From: Epiperipatus broadwayi
Lineage: Eukaryota; Onychophora; Udeonychophora; Euonychophora; Peripatidae
Reading direction: 5' to 3'
Assembly: GCA_028023455.1 (NCBI GenBank)
Contig: JAQFVV010000022.1
Coordinates: 10,125,100-10,189,099, forward strand
Length of the DNA: 64,000 nt
A program made the translations under genes and the position numbers. Below are positions 33,596 to 44,849 of the stretch, in pieces (positions within the stretch are counted from its first letter, which is position 1; every line of letters starts with the position of its first letter). Below the pieces are notes generated by a model. The model was not told the origin of the DNA. It ran no database searches and saw only the letters and a program-made list of their open reading frames with translations.

Positions 33596-34659
33596 TTAAT
33601 AACTTTATCTAACTATATATAAGCCCTTTATTTAAAAAAAATACTTCTTTTGACATTCTAATATCTTAAGAATTCTACCATGTTACATATCTTAAATCTG
33701 GATCTATAATGAATTTATTTTTTGTTTTTCTAGACTTTCATCCAGTTGACTTTGAAGTTCTTGGTAGAGATTTAAAACCCTATACACACATGGACACACA
33801 CACAAAATAAACAATAATAGAGAAAGCATCTAAATTAATTGCAGGAATTAAAAAGATAATTCAGTTTTTCCTCCACTGATTTCTGCATCACGAAGTAATG
33901 TTCTTAACATTGAATTTGAAAGTCTTTGGGATTGACATATTTGAAATAAATCTGAACGACTTTCGATTTGCTACTGATATTTTCTTTGCAGAAGATTTTT
34001 AGAAAATATAAGTATGATAACAAAATTTAAAAGAGAAAGCAAAAAAAAAAAATATAGATTTAACAATTGTTTTATGAAGACTAAATTTATGGTTTGGAGC
34101 TTGGGAATTGTTTTCAAGTAATCGATCACTAGCCAACCTAAACAAGCCATTCACTATTGGTCAGTAAATGGTTATGTACATGTTTGTAATTGGAATACTA
34201 AATTGTAAATGAAAAGTCTTTTACTTTAAAAAATTTTTCAATAACTAGACTGTGATCGTTATAAGTTTTTATGGTTATTACTGCACAACAGTTCCATCTC
34301 AAATGTTTGATCAGAACTTCTGCCCCCCCCCCCATTTTTTTCAGTCAAAATGAAACATGAACATTAATTTACCAGACAGTATTCTACCCTAAGCTAGTTC
34401 GAATTAAATTATCATCATCATTATTATTATGTTTCTAATATAATTTATTATATACAAAGATTACATGATATTTACATATTTATGCCTTAACTACAATGGT
34501 ATGATGATTTTTACAGATTTGGTTTGATTGAGATTTTCATTGCTAATTACATAGGGATGGATGTGTTGAATAGGGGTCTATATCAGTTAACTTATTCAAT
34601 TGCAATACCTTAGAAACCCTAAGTTTCCATAGATTTTTTCACATCATGAAATTTTTGTT
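33596..34659. other. AT-rich intergenic DNA
   Basis: No gene supported; a C10 tract lies at about 34322-34332 and an ATT-type run near 34413-34430. Confidence 0.45.
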
Positions 34660-35530
34660 ATTGCTACCATTGTTTAATTTTACTATTCATTTCTGATCTT
34701 GTTGTTAGTTAGTGTCCCTCCTTCTATTTTTCATTAATATTCTGTTATTGTCTTTGTCCATTGGTCAAAGGTTTTATCCATTTGTTTAGCTGTGTGAGAA
34801 TCCATATTTTATATTGTCCTTTTAGTTTCTTGTTCACTGCCAGTTTTGTTTGAATAGGCTGAGCTTATATAATGACTAGTTTTGCATGCTCTTATAAATT
34901 AGCTTGTAATTTTAATAGTGACTAGGTGGCTGCATAGATATCTGGATGCACAATCTTTGCATCTCTGTTCCTTATTTGTTGTAGCTTGTTGTAAAATGTT
35001 GCATGCTATCTGGTATTATTTTCCAAGCTGAATATACATCGTGTGCACCAAAATGCTTAAAGTCCAAAGGTTGCTGCTTGTGCTATAGGGGTGTCTGCTT
35101 GTGTGTAAAATCTGTTAACTGTTGTATAGGAATTGTAAATTTATGGTTTACTGAAAAATCTTAGGTTTACTATTTTCTTCATCCTATTCCAAAGCCATCT
35201 ATTGCAAATTTGAGTAATCAATCCACACATGAGATGGTACAATATTGCCATTCCCATATCATTTTTCGATTTTACCATCAATGAGGATTATGGTTCAAAA
35301 ATAGAACTGATGCACTTTTAACTGTCTAGCTTGCACTCCTTAATCTTTTTAGATTATTTAAGCTAATTGCCTTAAAAAAAATTTGTAAGATTTTGTACCT
35401 AAACTAATTTGCTTGGATAGTTATATGGATCTAATTTTGGGCCAGTTTTTAGATATATTTTAGAGAACTTAATTTTAACCTAACTGTAGAGTTTCTTCCA
35501 TCCTTTGGCCAGGAATGTTAATATTACAAA
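34660..35530 (-). pseudogene. Possible decayed coding relic, minus strand
   Basis: The plus strand is T/G-rich like the LINE relic at 5-9 kb, and the minus strand yields broken but non-trivial peptide stretches (for example QIRNRDAKIVHPDIYAAT near 34980-34930 and LNKWIKPLTNGQRQ near 34790). No domain can be named. A decayed retroelement is the likeliest reading; low confidence. Confidence 0.25.
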
Positions 35531-36295
35531 CATCATGTGGCTTTTTTATTTGCTTACTCATATACTAAGAAACATTATTCTTATTTATACTATAATTATG
35601 GTGGGAGGGGATTCAAAATTTACTTTTAAATAATAATCAAAAAAATGCAATTTATTGAATATATATCAATTTTAAACCAGAGGTTATAATACCCAATATT
35701 TGGATAATGCAGGGAGTACAAACTAAGAGCAATCAACATAAACTAAGATATATATTTTTATTAAATCTTATTTATTTAAATTTACAATTTTTATTAAATA
35801 TGCTACACTGATTTTGTATATATGTGTAATACTAAGATAAGCAACTTGTGTTTTAGATTATTGCCTAGTTTCTGGATTCTATCTTTGGGCAGAAAATTTA
35901 ACATACTTATAGGTACCAACCAGTAAATGATTCAAGATACATGTGTGGACCGGAGGAAAGGAATGATCATTAATTTTGCTCTATGTTATACTCTGCCTTA
36001 AAGAAAACTGAGGAAACTAATTAGATATTAGAGTGCTATGACCATGTCGAAGTACATGATCATCATCAGTGGCATCTCACCACCATCTATCATTCTCAGA
36101 ACATAATTTATCTAACTAGTATCTCAATATTTAGAGCTACATATAATAGTCTCCTCTTTAACCTCACGGCATAGGGTTGGGGACCCCTGCCATATTATTT
36201 AGCACAATGGTGATTATGGTGGACTCAGCTGAAGGTTCTAAAGTTAAAAAGACTCGATTAAATGAATGCTTCTGTTGAATTCTTCTGTTGCCTTG
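35531..36295. other. AT-rich intergenic DNA with a possible hAT end
   Basis: On the minus strand at about 36193-36175 CAGGGGTCCCCAACCCTATG resembles a hAT terminus; no matching second end or target duplication was found. Confidence 0.35.
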
Positions 36296-36445
36296 CAGTG
36301 GTCAGTTTTCTTTCTCGAACTTCATGAGAACTTTTGTGCAACAAACCATTCGATTATTATTAGTAGTAGAATTGTTTTTTCAATCTGCCATCTGAGTGCT
36401 AGAACGTCCCATGACCTTCTAAACCACTAATCATTCGATTATTAT
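36296..36445 (+). mobile_element. SINE2 tail fragments, two in tandem
   Basis: Two 3' ends follow each other: ...GAACTTCATGAGAACTTTTG to ACCATTCGATTATTATTA (to 36362), then CTGCCATCTGAGTGCTAGAA to AATCATTCGATTATTATTA (to 36445). The ATTCGATTATT tail is diagnostic of SINE2 in this window. Heads are missing. Confidence 0.5.
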
Positions 36446-38071
36446 TATGAGGACTTTACATCATTAAGATTCATTACTTAATATTTAACTTAAAATTTAT
36501 TGTTGATTTCTTATGTTTTTGTTTTTTTTTCTAAACCTTATATAAGTTAGAAATGTTCCAATTTAATTTTGAACTAGTCTAGACATTTTACAGTCTTTAT
36601 TTAATTGATAAATTGAATGAACATTTTTTTTTATTGATATGAGACTATCTTATTAAAAATAAACATTCCTCCCTGTGATTATAAAGCTAGGATTGGAACC
36701 GCTAGTTAGCAATTAAAGTTAGTTTATGTCCGCTTATACTATAATTATAACCAGCCTTCAGGCCTATTAAAATAGTAAATGAATCGTGTAGATGGACTTT
36801 ATAACTGCAAGTTGTTTTAATTGCATTAGCAGATTAAATCAGATATTACAATACCCATGATTCTTTGTTTCCCATAGTATTTAATAAGAGAAAAAATAGG
36901 TTGTTTAAAACACAATTACGGATTGCATTTTAAAAGGAAATGGTAAAAAATAAACTTGAAATTAATTTTATAATTATAGGTCATGCTTTTAAGCTGCTCT
37001 TTGTTTGATTTAATTATGCGGGTTCTAATCTTCATAAAGTGCGATTTTTTTTTTTTTTAAGTTTAAAATCGAAAATGCAAGAGGGGATTTGTAAAAGAGA
37101 AATGTTAAACTTTTTTTGCTTTTACTTAAGTTAAATTAGCTCCTTTTAACTATTAAAAAACATTGTAATAAAGAAAAGGAAAGCTATTGATTTAAAGTTG
37201 GAGATCTTAATAATTAGAATAAAAAAATTAAAATCAGCTTTATTTATGCAGTAAAATGTTCACTTTTTATAATAGAAACCTAGATCCTCTTTGTGAGTTT
37301 GTGAAGCAATTATTAGTTACAAAATAATTCTTGGGGGGAAAAGTTAAGACAATTAAGAGTTAAACGGCTAATCTAGTTAATAAAATAATGATACAACATC
37401 AACAATTATAACATAAATATCAGGATTAATATTATTGCAAATAAGATCTTCAGGGTACAATAAAAGAGAACGTGAAAAGTCTCAATACTTTTGAATGGAA
37501 ATATTAATGAAGTTACTAGGGTTAGATAATAAGGAAAATGAACAAATGATCGCAAATACTGATATACTGTAGTTGTCTTATTTTGGGGTTTTATTATGAG
37601 GTGGATTAATTCCTTAGAAAAGTGTACCTACTTTAAAGTTTTGATACTGAGTGAATAAAAAATGGAAGAATAAACACCATCGCAATAATAAATTTGCTAT
37701 TAAGCAACCGGAGTAAGCACAAATAGGTTCTAGTTGTTTTTAAATAATTTTGTAGATATCATTTTAATCAATATTCTTGGACAGTCTAAATGGATATCTA
37801 ACAAATATCAAAATAATCTGTGTTCATCAGATAAGTATCAATGAACTAATTACAAAAATGAAAACGTGATACAAACTTTGATTGTTGATCAGAGAGGTAT
37901 CGTATTCACCCATGAGCGCTGAAATACTATTTTACTTATATTGATTAATTTACATTGAATTTCTATATTTTTGCATATAAAGAATATCTATATTTAAAGT
38001 GTACAATAAGTACTATATCCTAAAGTTAATTTATATTTTTGAATTTTTACAGGCTATGATGAATCTAAGGC
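36446..38071. other. Intergenic DNA without recognised repeats
   Basis: No ORF, SINE or foldback. The stretch 36660-36880 is less AT-rich and non-repetitive within this window, with several TAATTA-like words. It could be conserved non-coding sequence, but nothing in the window proves it. Confidence 0.35.
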
Positions 38072-38125
38072 AGTGTTTCCCAGTGTGGGACACATGCCAC
38101 CCAGGAGAGCTATTCGATAATGAGT
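38072..38125 (+). mobile_element. Possible hAT terminal remnant
   Basis: CAGTGTTTCCCAGTGTGGGA followed by ACACATGCCACCC resembles the start of many hAT elements. No opposing end or 8-bp duplication was seen. Confidence 0.3.
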
Positions 38126-38445
38126 TATTAACAATGAATTTTTGGAAATGTTTTTATTATTAACAGTGAATTTGAAAGCGTGCTAATTGTTCTTATATCT
38201 TACTATTCATAAATTAAGCTAAGAATGTAATTTTAATTTCCCTTTTTTCATACTATCATCTTCTCAGTGTCTTTTCTGTTTGTTTAGATAACATTTACTC
38301 CTAACCTCTCCATTGTTACTTGGAGCAAGTTAAGTACTTTGAAACTCTGCTGTACTTCAACTATCTTCTCATTAATGACCTTTTAGGCTTTCTCTGTGTG
38401 AATACACTTTTTGAATGACATATGAAAAAAATATATATATATGTC

Positions 38446-38555
38446 AAGCATTATTAGCCGAGAGGTCAGCGCAGCTGCCTTGCAAGCAATCAGTTGGTTG
38501 CAGACGGTTGTTGTAGGTTCTCCTCCCGAACGATGCTATGACATATGGAAAAAAA
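38446..38555 (+). mobile_element. SINE1, long subfamily
   Basis: AGCATTATTAGCCGAGAGG, GCTGCCTTGCAAGCAATC, GTTGGTTGCAGACGG insert, AGGTTCTCCTCCCG B-box region, CGATGCTATGACATATGG and A tail. An isolated TGACATATGAAAAAAA at 38417-38432 just upstream matches the family tail, suggesting an older copy was hit. The plus-strand 62-codon frame is noise. Confidence 0.8.
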
Positions 38556-39300
38556 GAATTATATATCAAGGGGATTTAGAGATGCTTAAGTGGGGTATGG
38601 ACAAAATGAAAAAGAATAAATCCAAATAATAGCAAATTGCTACTGGCAGTGAACAAGGGTTAAATTTGATCTCTGTATCTTATTGCAATGTTTTCTCAAA
38701 TAGCCTTCAGGCAGAGAATTTAACACATGTACATAAAATTATATTTGTAAAAAAAAAAAAAGAGCTCTAAGAGAAACTACTACATAATTTAGTAGACCAA
38801 GCCTCTTAGTTGATATAAGATCTGTGTCACCATCAGTTTTCTCATGACATCAATTGTTGTGCACAATTGGCAATATAAACATTTTAATCATTTAATTACA
38901 TGCACACAATTCTAATTACAACAGTCCTCAAACATGGAACACAGAAGAGTAATAAGTGTAACAGTCTGGAATTCCTAATTATAATCTTAAATGAAATCAA
39001 TTTGGAACTGAATTTTAGGATATAAATTTCACCCAGCAAATGATTGTATGTTTTGGCAACTCTATTTAAGGATCATTTTGCCTGATTAAATATGGCAGGT
39101 TTTAGATAAAGGTGATCTAAAAACAATGTCTCATAAAATATAGCTAGATTGTCATATCTAATGGATTTTAACTACTACTCATATTTATATATAATAAAGT
39201 CTATAGTTATTAAGTATAATATAGTATCACATTTCTATCCAATAAAAACTTTAGGTATTAAATAAAGTTTAGCATTATAATATTTGAAATAATGTAACAA
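38556..39300. other. AT-rich intergenic DNA
   Basis: Nothing supported beyond homopolymer runs (A14 near 38749). Confidence 0.45.
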
Positions 39301-39619
39301 TTAACTAAAACTCTCTCTAGTTCTGTATAACTACATAACTCTACCATCTTAATATCAGCAAATTATAATGAAATAGAATGAACCATCCATTTCTTGAGGC
39401 TTTCAGTGATAATAAACTTAGTTTTACCATGTTAAAGTTTGAGAGTGCCATATTAATATCTTGCTTAAATATTATATATTCATTTACAAGTTTTGCAACA
39501 GTTACAAAACTAAACTTATATCATATTAAGCTCAAGAAATAGATGGTTCTTTCTATTCCTTTACAGTTGTAGTATTAAAGTAGTGGAGATATAAAATTGT
39601 TCACATCTAGAAGAGTTAA
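39301..39619. mobile_element. Foldback element
   Basis: Arm 39301-39437 pairs imperfectly with 39493-39619. The best blocks are AGAATGAACCATCCATTTCT / AGAAATAGATGGTTCTTTCT and AAACTTAGTTTTAC / GTTACAAAACTAAACTT. The loop is about 55 nt. Non-coding. Confidence 0.65.
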
Positions 39620-40116
39620 GTCAATTCCTATATCATTTAAAATAGAATCTATAGATATTTTGCCCATAAGATAGGTTTTGCACATACTTTCATCAAGTCT
39701 TTCATTTCTTTCATTTTTTTAATGAGCATACTTCAATTAAGTGACCTATATTTGTATTTAATCATAATTATATGAATGGAAAGCTGTTAAATTCCATTTA
39801 TAAAGCAAATAAGCACATTGACCATTTATAATCTTGAACCTATTGATAAGATTTCATTAATGTTTTTTTTTTAAAAAAAAAGGTTCTCTGTGACTTTATT
39901 CTTGAATTTGGAAATAAAAATTTGTTTGTAATATGCTTAAGATCAATTTCTTTTTTCAAAATTTGTAATTATTATTTGAAGAGTTTTTTTTTTTTTTTTT
40001 TAGTAGAACACCCACAAATGTGTTTTGACTGTTAAATGGTGAACTATGTTTTGAGTTTGTTATGTTTTATTTACTTAATAGTTTTTTAATTTATTGAGCA
40101 CCCAGAAAGCATATGT

Positions 40117-40422
40117 AAATACTTTTTAACCGGGCTTTAATCTAAATTCCATGCACAAGATTTTTTGTAGGTTAATTTGTGAAAGAAATAGTGGACTTTA
40201 ACAGTGGAGAAAACAACAACTTCATGCTCTCAGATCAAGATGCTTTAGATTCATCTATATAATTAGAAAGTTAGGTTAAAGATAAGATGGCCATTCTTAT
40301 CCTTATAAAAGTCGCTGTCTTGTGTCGTGGTTTGGGAGGTCCCTCTATCGGCAAAATATGCTTGACTATTATGAATTTTAAGGCACATGGAATTTAGGTT
40401 AAAGCCTGGTTAAAAAGTATTT
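40117..40422. mobile_element. 306-bp TIR element
   Basis: A 40-bp inverted repeat: AAATACTTTTTAACCGGGCT and the following CTAAATTCCATGCAC at 40117-40156, and its complement at 40383-40422, with only a few differences. The interior of about 226 bp holds no ORF. MITE-like; superfamily unknown. Confidence 0.7.
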
Positions 40423-40463
40423 AATAGTTTTTTGTAAATAATAGATAAATAGCTCAGATTATA

Positions 40464-40900
40464 TGTAACTTGAACAGGAAGTGACTGAAGCTTCCAATGA
40501 GTTATATAAAATTTGTAAGTTTTTTTTTCAGTGCATCTTTCACTTTTGGCTCAATCCATCATCACCGTCCATCAGCTCACAAGTCTGACCAATCTCCCAC
40601 ACTATAGATACATTAGAAAATACATGCTATATGAATTGCTTGAAAAAAGTGCATATGTCTAAAGTATATATAGTGTAGGAGATTGGTCACACTTGTGGGC
40701 CAATGGATGATGGTGATAGGATATGGATTTCTTGAAAAAGTGTGTTTCTATTGCATCGATAGTGTGTGAGGTTGGTCATACTTGTGGGCTGATGGATGGT
40801 GATGATAGTATTGAGATAAAGGTGAAAGTTACATTGAAAAAAAACCTTGCACATGTTATTTAAGTCATTGGAAGTTTTAATTACTTTCTGTTCAAGTTAA
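40464..40900. mobile_element. Foldback element with a third internal copy of its arm
   Basis: Arm 40464-40615 (TGTAACTTGAACAGGAAGTG ... CTGACCAATCTCCCACACTA) is the inverse of 40752-40900. A third partial copy of the inner arm, in right-arm orientation, lies at about 40662-40725 (TAGTGTAGGAGATTGGTCAC, TTGTGGGCCAATGG). So the element is inverted outside and directly repeated inside. Non-coding. Confidence 0.75.
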
Positions 40901-42679
40901 TAGTTCTTTAGAGGTTTTCTGTGAGGTTATTTTTTAAATTTTTTTTTATAAGCAATAACCCATTTGATTATTTGATTTGTTTATTTATAAATGAGTTAAT
41001 AATATATAAAAATGAATACATAATATTAAAAGTAAATAATTTATTTACTCTAATTCTCACACAAAAAATTGAATCATTGTTTCTCTATGAAGGCAACTAA
41101 CTGGTGGGGCTTTTCCCCTGCAATGGACTATTTAAAGAATGCTTTATCATTACATTTTATTGATGATTTGAGGGAAAAAATATATGCTTTTATAAAAAAA
41201 AATGTTTTTCAAAATACTGTTACATAAATAAATAATAATAAAATAATATAATCTTAAAATGTAAATAAGATGAGTGTGTCATGCAGCGAGATCATTTTTA
41301 AATAGCGAGATGTGCAATAAAATGATTTGTCTATTCATTTATAAACTAATATAAAAAAAATTCAACTATTAATTTATAAGCATTTAGTAATAGATTAAAA
41401 GTCTGAAATATGTATGTATTCTGCCATAAAGTAATATTTTTTTTTTTATATAAGTAATAAATTTAATAAATTAAGAGAAAAAAAAGAAACTAGAAAAACA
41501 AAGAATAAAAGGATGCAGAAAAGATTGTAAACAATGAATAGCCTTTGATGAACTAAGAATATCCTCCATCAGCCACAAAGCTGTTTATTGAATATTTGGA
41601 GTTAACCCGTACCTAACTCTTTGATACTAAGATGATTTTAATGTTATTTTACTTTTTTGTTGTTGTTCTATATGTTCAAAATTCATATTTTAAAAACAAA
41701 TATTTTAATCTAAATAACAAGTCACTTGGTCCTTTATTTTACATATGTGACAAAATAAGTACAGTTCTCTATTGTTATCTACAGTAAGCTTGGGTAATCT
41801 GAATGCCAGATATACAACTATTAAATTTTCATCTTCAGACCTGTTTCAGCTTTGTTTTTATCAAAAGAGGCCTAGGATTCAAAGATGAAATCACCTTCAA
41901 CGTCATTTTACTTATCAAAGTAAAAATCTGAAATTAAAAAATATTCTAATATTTTGAACCCAATCCAATCTGCTTGAACAATTACAAAAGGATTAATGAT
42001 ACTAAAATATATAATTAGTGTTCCAGAATCAGATTTATATAACTGTTTTTTAGAAGGTTATCTCAGGTTCAAAACTTTAAGGTGTTTTGATTTCAGGTTT
42101 TTATTTTGAATAGTAAATGGTGTTTGAAGTTGTTTGCTTAAATTCATAATTGCATTACTTCTAGATTTCAATCTAAAGTCTTACTGATAAAGACAAAAGG
42201 CAGAAACCAGCCATGGGATGGAGTCTGACTTTTCAAATTTACTGGAAATAGCAATAGATTAAAAAACTGATTTTATTTTATCTTTTAATCTATTTGATCA
42301 CAAAATAACTTGTAGTGTGTATGAGAAGCCAATGTATTATTTAGACAGTTTTGATATAGTTGTACAAAAATATTTGAGATTGATCCAAGGAAAAAAAATA
42401 TTAAGGGGAAGGAAGCATTCTTTCTACATTTAGTCAGCAGAAAAATGGATCAACCATATTCAAAATATTAAAGGATTATAAAATATAATTCACACTCTTT
42501 CACTGGATGGTGATAACAATAATAAATGGAATTACCCAGCTTGCTTTTCATTTTGAAGATGAACAAAATCTCACCCATTAAAATTGCAATGAATTTTTCA
42601 AATAATCATTTTCAGATTGTGATTTTTTTAAAAAAATGCATATGCAGTGAAAATATTTTAAATTGCTCAACAAATTATG
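40901..42679. other. AT-rich intergenic DNA
   Basis: No supported gene. The 91-codon frame starting at 42526 is non-homologous at its start and only enters a LINE relic near 42680. Confidence 0.45.
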
Positions 42680-42975
42680 GCAAGATGCATGTTGGGAGTA
42701 TGAGAAAAGTGAAAACTTGTGTGACAAAACAATTATATGTCACTGACATCATTGAAAAAATTGAAGAGACTGAAATGGAGTTGGGCAGAATATATTGCTA
42801 GAAAAGATAATAGATGGAAAATTGAAGTTTTAAACTGGATTCCAAGAGATTTGTAAAAGTTTTAGAAAGAGACAGCATTTAAGGTGGCTGAGTGCAGTAA
42901 GAAAGTATGATGAGGAGAAAGAGGCTTATGGATTCCTTAAAACTGTATTAAGATTGAAGAAACTTCTGCACTCTA
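42680..42975 (+). pseudogene. LINE ORF C-terminal end, plus strand
   Basis: Joined across one frame break the translation reads VTDIIEKIEETEMEWAEYIARK, i.e. the counterpart of the GHIARRDD block at 25.8 kb, then DNRWKIEVLNWIPRD. The 3' untranslated piece CTGCACTCTAGTGGATTGAC parallels CCTGCAGTGGATTGA at about 25620. Both copies therefore belong to one LINE family, inserted on opposite strands and 5' truncated. The downstream VRW...DEI block is badly eroded here. Confidence 0.7.
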
Positions 42976-43144
42976 GTGGATTGACAACCATTAAAAGTAA
43001 TGATAGTGATAATATATCTAATTTAGTTCTCTGCCTACAAGCAGATTGTTTAGTTAGTCAATAAAGTATCCTGATCAGGATAATAGTTTATCATATTCAA
43101 TAGTAATTTGCCATTAGTTGTCATCTTTTAATATAATTTATTGT

Positions 43145-43638
43145 AAGCCAATAAACATCACATGACCACCACCTCTTATGCTTGTGTATAACTGTTGTTA
43201 AAACAGGCAAAACTCACTATACGCATTGCCACACACAGCAAGCTAGAGTAATCAATGGATGCCAGAAGGCTGGTGCATAAAATCCCCATCTAGTGCCTAC
43301 TCATCCAATATCCCCAGACTAGTTTCTGGCTTGTGGTCTTCGTCAGTGAGGAGCCTTGGATCTGAGAGCACTGCACATAAATCTTAGGATCTAATGCAAC
43401 CCTCCAGCAGCCACCTTTTATCACCATTTAACTACAAAACTATGAGTCTTAAACTGAAAATACCTTAATATTTTCAATCCAAGCCCATTAGCTTATATAG
43501 TCATATGGGTCTGAACTCAGTTCAGTACCCATATATTTTGGTGTCTTTGGTTCTTTAATAACCATTATCCTATTAGGCAGGATTGGTTTTAAGCCAATAA
43601 ACATCACATGACCACCTCTTATGCTTGTGTATAACTGT
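43145..43638 (-). mobile_element. Family A ribozyme-bearing element, copy 4, longer than one unit
   Basis: The first 51 bp (AAGCCAATAAACATCACATG ... GTGTATAACTGT, 43145-43195) recur at the end (43591-43638) with a 3-bp deletion. The repeat period is 446 bp, so the locus carries about 1.1 head-to-tail units. The interior matches the other copies and includes the best-preserved family A hammerhead (43312-43353, minus strand). No ORF. Its termini do not coincide with those of copies 1-3, as expected if circular or concatemeric RNA was copied from varying start points (inference). Confidence 0.8.
43312..43353 (-). ncRNA. Hammerhead-like ribozyme, family A copy 4
   Basis: Minus strand: helix I 5' TCCTCA (43352-43347) pairs with TGGGGA (43316-43311). 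CTGACGA is at 43346-43340. Helix II is GAC/GCC around loop CACAA (GGC/GCC in sister copies). GAAA is at 43326-43323. Helix III is A-T and C-G with a TA loop, then GTC with predicted cleavage after 43317. The GTC triplet is the commonest natural hammerhead site. The weak point is the A-A at positions 10.1/11.1. Confidence 0.6.
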
Positions 43639-43851
43639 ACAATGTGACTTTACAAACTTTAAATTAAATTGGCCATTTAGATAAATTTTTATTTATATAT
43701 AAAATTGCAAAAGAATTTCAAATTAAAATAACACATTTTTTACTTATAATTTTTAGCTAGTTCTATTTTAAATATTCAATGGCTCTGGACATTTAGTACA
43801 GTGGTAAAGTGATAAATTAAAGAGCTAAAAATACCTAAAAAAGAAATGCTA

Positions 43852-43972
43852 ATTGTTTTATCGCTCAGGAGTTCGTAAGAAGTTCAAGTATCAGAACTGC
43901 GAGTGCCAGAATCAATTCTGGAACCTCCTGATCCCAAGCCGGATGCTCTATCAACTGTACCAAACTATCTAA
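43852..43972 (-). mobile_element. SINE2, near-complete
   Basis: On the minus strand: GTTTGGTACAGTTGATAGAG (A-box region), CATCCGGCTTGGGATCAGG (anticodon arm, loop CTTGGGA), TCCAGAATTGATTCTGG (B-box region), then CTCGCAGTTCTGATACTTGA and TTACGAACTCCTGAGCGAT tail. The anticodon loop reads TGG, suggesting a tRNA-Pro-like founder, but this copy alone is weak evidence. Confidence 0.65.
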
Positions 43973-44640
43973 GATTGAAGTTATCTGATTAATTCTCTAA
44001 ATATAAAATACAAAATCTCAATTTGGACAGAATGAATCTGGTGGCTCAGCCTGTAATTGAACATCCTATGACCTTTTGAGCAAGTATCTATCTATTTATT
44101 TATTTATTATGTATTCAACAAGGTAATAATGATACCACCCACATCAAAACAAAGAGATTTTTATTAGCAACAAATTAAAGGAATTCAGAAAGAGAGATCT
44201 AATTCAGGCACCTATTATTAAACACAAAGATACATGGAGCCTCATAAATGAAGAGTGACTTGGAAGATCAAGGAAGTACCAAATAATACACTGACATAGT
44301 ATAGACCTCAAGAATCAACAGACCAGTCAATAAACATCAATGTATATATAAAGCCTTAATAAATATATTGAGAAATAAAACATTATTTTTATTGTGATTT
44401 AGTATTTCTTTATGATGTTCAACACCTTATTTTTTTCTCCAGAAACTTTTAAGTAGCTAAAGTAATTAATATAGTCAAGTAAAGGATTTTCTAATATATT
44501 TCTGAAATATGAAAATAATAATAATTGTATAGTATATTTCTTAGCTATTACACGTAATTAACTATTTTCAAATTGATTATTAGGAAAATAATTTATTATA
44601 ATTTTTTGAGTATTGATTTTTAAAAAAAAAAAAAGTTCAG
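43973..44640. other. AT-rich intergenic DNA
   Basis: A possible tRNA-like scrap, GGTGGCTCAGCCTGTAATTG, at about 44040-44060 and a (TTTA)n run at about 44090-44110. Otherwise nothing supported. Confidence 0.4.
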
Positions 44641-44649
44641 TGCAGATGA

Positions 44650-44760
44650 CTTCCTGGCAAACTGAGTAGATTTATGAGCTATGGATTCTGGATTGAAGTA
44701 CAACCATCACTATCAGAACTCAAACATTGTTTGATCTCCTGAGCAGTAGATTATTGAATT
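44650..44760 (+). mobile_element. SINE2 relic
   Basis: CTATGGATTCTGGATTGAAG (B-box region), CATCACTATCAGAACTCAAA, then TTTGATCTCCTGAGCAGTAG and ATTATTGAATT tail, collinear with 43852-43972 and 50474-50592 but diverged. Confidence 0.45.
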
Positions 44761-44849
44761 ATATTTTTAATGTTAATTATGTTGATTTTTCTATACATAA
44801 AGTATTCATTCAATGTTTCCCTGAAAGTTTGTGATGATGATATTTTAGT

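Noticed and set aside
38072-38125. Complete hAT element
   Set aside because: Only one terminus-like sequence is visible; no second end or 8-bp duplication.
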